Shown piece by piece: positions 32,650-33,080 of a stretch of 33,080 nt of DNA. Every line of letters begins with the position of its first letter. Within the stretch, counting starts at the first letter, position 1. Below the pieces are notes generated by a model. The model did not search any database. It was given only the letters and a program-made list of their open reading frames with translations, and was not told the origin of the DNA. The stretch is from Deltaproteobacteria bacterium (lineage in GTDB: Bacteria; Myxococcota_A; Polyangia; Polyangiales; Sandaracinaceae): NCBI GenBank assembly GCA_017303575.1, contig JAFLCL010000067.1, positions 1 through 33,080 of the forward strand, written 5' to 3'. Position numbers and translations under genes: made by a program.

Positions 32650-33080
32650 TCACGTCGTGGGGCCCACGAAGCGCGCGCGTGGACGCAGCAGCACCGTCGA
32701 GCGTCGCTGCTCGATCGTGTGCGCGACCCAGCCCACCGTGCGACCGAGCGCGAAGAGCGCGGTGGATGTGCCGGGCGGCGCACCGAGCGCGAGCGTGACC
32801 GCCACCGAGCCGACGTCCACCGAAGGCTTCTCGCCGCGGCTCTCGGCGAGGTGATCGACGATCGCGAGCAACGTGCGCGAGGCATGACGCGCGGTGTCCG
32901 CGCGACGCGTGTCGCGCACCAGCCGACGCGCGATCGCGAGCAAGGGCACCGCGCGTGGATCGCCCTCGGGGTAGAGCGTGTGGCCGAAGCCCGGCACTGC
33001 CTCGCCACGCGCGAGCCGAGCGCTCACCGCCGTCGCCGCGCCGCGTGGATGCGCTGCCTCGCGCACGAGCGCCTCGACCC
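32650..33080 (-). CDS. Citrate synthase, C-terminal part
   Basis: The frame runs out of the right edge without a start, so only the last ~143 residues are present. GFGHTLYPEGDPRA is the citrate synthase motif around the catalytic His of the small domain (PGFGHxxYxxxDPR), and SVDVGSVAVTLALG and GRTVGWVAHTIEQ are typical of the C-terminal core; the last motif is where the family binds substrate carboxylates. The enzyme condenses acetyl-CoA (or a relative, as in 2-methylcitrate synthase) with oxaloacetate. The C-terminus (RPRARFVGP) is the usual family end. Which acyl-CoA is used cannot be decided from this part. Confidence 0.9.
   Translation of the reverse strand, partial: VEALVREAAHPRGAATAVSARLARGEAVPGFGHTLYPEGDPRAVPLLAIARRLVRDTRRADTARHASRTLLAIVDHLAESRGEKPSVDVGSVAVTLALGAPPGTSTALFALGRTVGWVAHTIEQRRSTVLLRPRARFVGPTT

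Overview
The window is very GC-rich with strong G/C third-position bias, and nearly every frame is open opposite the real genes. The gene content points to a predatory-type myxobacterium (Myxococcota, probably Polyangia near Sandaracinus): many lipoproteins with Cys-rich repeats, a Hanks-type Ser/Thr kinase next to TPR/PEGA proteins, a caspase-like peptidase, and an MBOAT/SGNH acylation pair. The organism assignment is inference; there is no rRNA or other marker gene. I saw no tRNA, CRISPR array, transposase or phage gene.

Layout. 2-616 (+): 3' end of a TPR/PEGA membrane protein. 617-1090: two copies of a ~157-bp inverted-repeat element. 1091-7151 (-): a small lipoprotein followed by two tandem paralogous lipoproteins of about 900 residues, each with 14 disintegrin-like Cys repeats. 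7242-8313 (+): a small lipoprotein and a ferritin-like di-iron protein. 8317-13605 (-): an outer-membrane barrel protein, an AlgI-like MBOAT acyltransferase, two small unknown proteins and a membrane-anchored SGNH hydrolase. 13762-17072 (-): a caspase-like peptidase translationally coupled to a fused RlmC-type methyltransferase and RluA-type pseudouridine synthase. 17073-17470: a third copy of the inverted-repeat element plus a related element. 17471-18618 (-): two Cys-rich lipoproteins. 18689-19213 (+): a GNAT acetyltransferase. 19226-20766 (-): a universal stress protein and an arginase-family hydrolase. 20841-22216: divergent envelope proteins. 22221-24357 (-): an M20 peptidase, a 36-residue membrane miniprotein and an ICMT-like membrane methyltransferase. 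24452-24919 (+): a small exported protein that converges on a DMT transporter through a 17-bp tandem repeat holding both stop codons. 24988-29490 (-): a kinase, a TPR/PEGA protein, an unknown membrane protein and the DMT transporter, possibly one operon. 29583-31449 (+): a GH5-like hydrolase and a lipoprotein. 31502-32614 (-): an HExxH lipoprotein metalloprotease. 32650-33080 (-): the C-terminal part of a citrate synthase.

Three points stand out. First, the fusion at 13762-15558 joins an RlmC-like enzyme (m5U747 in E. coli 23S rRNA) to an RluA-like enzyme (pseudouridine 746), so one polypeptide may modify two adjacent nucleotides. Second, nine genes have a TAnnnT hexamer ending 6-9 nt before the start codon and no Shine-Dalgarno, the signature of leaderless transcripts. 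Third, repeats sit exactly on stop codons: two inverted-repeat copies supply the TGA of the gene they follow, and the 17-bp array supplies TGA to genes on both strands.
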